From the NCBI GenBank assembly GCA_024685385.1, contig JAIKVV010000080.1:1-61029 (forward strand): a stretch of DNA of 61,029 nt. The letters run 5' to 3'. The notes below the pieces were generated by a model. It searched no databases. It worked only from the letters and a program-made list of their open reading frames with translations, and had not been told where the DNA came from. Positions 59,724 through 61,029 of the stretch are shown piece after piece. The stretch comes from Saccharofermentans sp. GTDB lineage: Bacteria; Bacillota; Clostridia; Saccharofermentanales; Saccharofermentanaceae. The stretch's first letter is position 1; each line of letters opens with the position of its first letter. The position numbers and the translations under genes are program-made.

Positions 59724-59738
59724 TATCTATGCCTCCGA

Positions 59739-60131
59739 TCAAGAAATAGAGATAAGGGCATCGCCTGTGCTGACTGAAGCGCCTTTGGATGTTAAGACCT
59801 GAGCTACGGTGCCTGCGCAGGGAGCGTAGATCTCGTTTTCCATCTTCATGGCTTCGAGGATTACGACGAGGTCGCCTTCCTTGACAGCCTGTCCGACAGC
59901 AACCTTTACATCCAGGATGGTGCCGGGCATAGGTGAGTTAACGGGTGTTGTTCCGGCTGCGGCTGCAGCTGCGGGAGCTGCTGCGGGTGCTGCTGCGGGT
60001 GCAGGTGCTGCAGCGGGTGCTGCGGCAGGAGCGGGAGCAGCGGTTACGGCTGTTGTGCGGAGCACGTTAGCCTTACCCTTCTCTACCTCTACTTCATATT
60101 CTTTGTCATTGATAGTTACTTTGTAGATCAT
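59739..60131 (-). CDS. Biotin carrier protein of the decarboxylase
   Basis: 130-aa acyl carrier. A short N-terminal beta part (MIYKVTINDKEYEVEVEKG) leads to an Ala/Pro linker of ~30 residues (PAPAAAPAAAPAP...), then the biotinyl domain with the biotinylation Lys in EAMKMENEI near residue 96 and the VLTSKGASVSTGDALISI end. It ferries CO2 from the alpha subunit to OadB. In some species this domain is fused to the C-terminus of OadA; here it is a separate gene between oadG and oadB. AAGGAGA precedes the ATG. Confidence 0.93.
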   Translation of the reverse strand: MIYKVTINDKEYEVEVEKGKANVLRTTAVTAAPAPAAAPAAAPAPAAAPAAAPAAAAAAGTTPVNSPMPGTILDVKVAVGQAVKEGDLVVILEAMKMENEIYAPCAGTVAQVLTSKGASVSTGDALISIS

Positions 60132-60144
60132 GAGGTGTTCTCCT

Positions 60145-60519
60145 TTACTTATCTTCTACGAGGGTTATGGACTTGAAAACGAGCTCTGACAGCGGGATAC
60201 CCGTGTTGTCGCTTACGATAGCCATGATCATGGCAGCGGTCTTCTCGTCGCAGCCTTTGAGCTTTAATGAACCGGAGGAGAATTCCTCTTCGTCTGCTGC
60301 TGCAGCTGCGGGAGCTGCTGCGGCTGCTTCTGTCTTAGCTGCTGCGGGCTTGTCTGATATTCCGGTTGCAGAGAAGATCTTTCCTGCAATGGAGATGATG
60401 ATGAAGATCAGACAGAGGACCGCGAAAACGACCATGATGGTGAAGCCGGCGTTCTTTAAAGCGTCTGCCAGCGATAACACGTTTCCTCTTTCAGCAAATT
60501 GGATCAGTGCGGATGTCAT
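60145..60519 (-). CDS. oadG: Decarboxylase gamma subunit, OadG family
   Basis: 124-aa membrane anchor. One helix at ~25-47 (FTIMVVFAVLCLIFIIISIAG), then an Ala/Glu-rich linker, then a C-terminal ~45 residues (LKLKGCDEKTAAMIMAIVSDNTGIPLSEL) resembling the extended C-terminus of some Clostridial OadG-like proteins. In known complexes gamma joins alpha to beta and binds zinc; the usual His/Asp zinc tail is not clear here. It starts 2 nt after the alpha gene stop, so it is translated from the same transcript. Confidence 0.85.
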   Translation of the reverse strand: MTSALIQFAERGNVLSLADALKNAGFTIMVVFAVLCLIFIIISIAGKIFSATGISDKPAAAKTEAAAAAPAAAAADEEEFSSGSLKLKGCDEKTAAMIMAIVSDNTGIPLSELVFKSITLVEDK

Positions 60520-60521
60520 AA

Positions 60522-61029
60522 TCAGTCCTCCACTTTCTCGATCGTGTAGTTAACCGTGTTGGATTCCTTCTCCTCACGTGCCTCAAAGAACTTCTCGGCA
60601 ACCTGAGGGAAAGCGATGTAAGAAAGAACGTCCTCATCGGATCTTGCCTTCTTGCCGAGCTCGGCCTTTGTCTTTTCGAAAAGGGGCTCAAGAGTATCGG
60701 CATATCTGCCCTGAACGAGTTCTTCGGGCTTCCAGCATCTGTCGATGAGTTCCTGATTGATCTCTCCGGGAGCTCTTCCGTACTCACCGCGGAGGTAAGC
60801 CTTGATCTCCTTGGAGATGTTCTTATATCTTTCGCCCAGAAGGACGTTGGAAACGGCCTGGTTACCAACCATCTGGGACAGAGGTGTTACGAGCGGGGGA
60901 TAACCCATGTCCTTACGGACTGCAGGGATCTCTGCGAGAGCTTCATCGAACTTGTCGAGAGCGTGCATGTCCTTGAGGTTAGCGATCATGTTGGAGAGCA
61001 TTCCGCCCGGAACCTGATACTTGAGGATG
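60522..61029 (-). CDS. oadA: Oxaloacetate decarboxylase alpha subunit, C-terminal part
   Basis: Only the last ~168 codons lie in the window; the frame is open to the right edge. The visible part is the conserved carboxylase domain: YQVPGGMLSNMIANLK right at the edge, RKDMGYPPLVTPLSQMVGNQ, and KAYLRGEYGRAPGEIN, as in pyruvate carboxylase and OadA (PF02436 region). It ends without a biotin domain, which is encoded separately two genes downstream. It transfers the carboxyl group from oxaloacetate to biotin, giving pyruvate. Starting at the internal ATG at 61001 would cut the conserved VPGGM, so the gene is called partial. Confidence 0.93.
   Translation of the reverse strand, partial: ILKYQVPGGMLSNMIANLKDMHALDKFDEALAEIPAVRKDMGYPPLVTPLSQMVGNQAVSNVLLGERYKNISKEIKAYLRGEYGRAPGEINQELIDRCWKPEELVQGRYADTLEPLFEKTKAELGKKARSDEDVLSYIAFPQVAEKFFEAREEKESNTVNYTIEKVED

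Noticed and set aside
60522..61001. Complete short alpha-subunit gene starting at the ATG at 61001
   Set aside because: The same frame continues to the window edge with conserved YQVPGG residues, so the ATG is internal.
1..61029. Mobile element, prophage or genomic island
   Set aside because: No transposase, integrase, phage structural gene, attachment repeat or tRNA end was found.

Overview
The window reads as chromosome of a strictly anaerobic, carbohydrate-using Bacillota, most likely a gut or rumen type in class Clostridia. This is inferred from a class III ribonucleotide reductase, a class I desulfoferrodoxin, radical SAM enzymes, a sodium-pumping oxaloacetate decarboxylase, ATP-type PEP carboxykinase, a CarD-like regulator, SLH-anchored surface proteins, AGGAGG-type ribosome binding sites and a beta-glucosidase with the reversed domain order known from Ruminococcus and Butyrivibrio. 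Base composition is moderate, and I see no rRNA, tRNA, CRISPR array, transposase or phage gene. The genus cannot be fixed by eye.

Layout. 1-2.2 kb: a minus-strand operon with a TetR regulator, an iron-sulfur flavoprotein-like reductase, an MBL hydrolase and the start of a further gene, behind a double palindromic operator. 2.4-7.6 kb: zinc-ribbon/TPR membrane protein, lipoprotein serpin, two tiny membrane proteins (one of 47 codons, coupled to the next gene), a PstS-like binding protein and desulfoferrodoxin. 7.7-15.4 kb: a long plus-strand run with a glycosidase-like orphan, an MscS channel, a membrane protein and a DegV-DAK2 (FakB-FakA-like) pair bracketed by two alpha/beta hydrolases, the second with a cysteine nucleophile. 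15.5-18.3 kb (minus): VTC-type polyphosphate polymerase, DUF4956 protein and a beta-helix carbohydrate-binding lipoprotein, behind a tandem 11-bp repeat. 18.4-23.9 kb: nitroreductase, macrodomain protein, trpS, then nucleosidase, SPL-family radical SAM and SDR genes with overlapping ends, and a PD-(D/E)XK-like protein.

23.9-32.5 kb: a cluster of palindromic repeats, then nrdG-nrdD under tandem NrdR boxes (NrdD carries a fused glutaredoxin-like domain), carD-like, larA, a natural DeoB-DeoC fusion and a DEAD-box helicase. 32.5-42.7 kb: permuted GH3, two membrane proteins, an LRR/SLH protein, a Sel1-repeat protein and glmS. 42.8-46.6 kb: a tightly overlapping one-carbon operon (fchA-like cyclohydrolase, a FolD lacking key cyclohydrolase residues, rlmD) followed by a D-2-hydroxyacid dehydrogenase. 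46.6-53.3 kb: cell-surface genes (two multi-membrane-span GT-C-like proteins, a pyruvyl transferase with a coiled coil, a GH25 lysozyme). 53.4-61.0 kb: pckA, two adjacent SLH proteins (one a V8/trypsin-like protease), and the minus-strand Na+-oxaloacetate decarboxylase operon running off the right edge.

How the parts fit: PckA and the decarboxylase meet at oxaloacetate, linking C4 metabolism to a sodium gradient. NrdDG, DeoBC and the nucleosidase handle nucleotides anaerobically. FchA and FolD appear to split a normally bifunctional step. The FakAB-like pair and its hydrolases suggest capture of exogenous fatty acids. SLH proteins, pyruvyl transferase, GT-C proteins and GH25 point to an S-layer-like envelope. 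The only stretch longer than 300 bases without a gene is 23875-24217; it holds the palindromic repeats and the nrd promoter.
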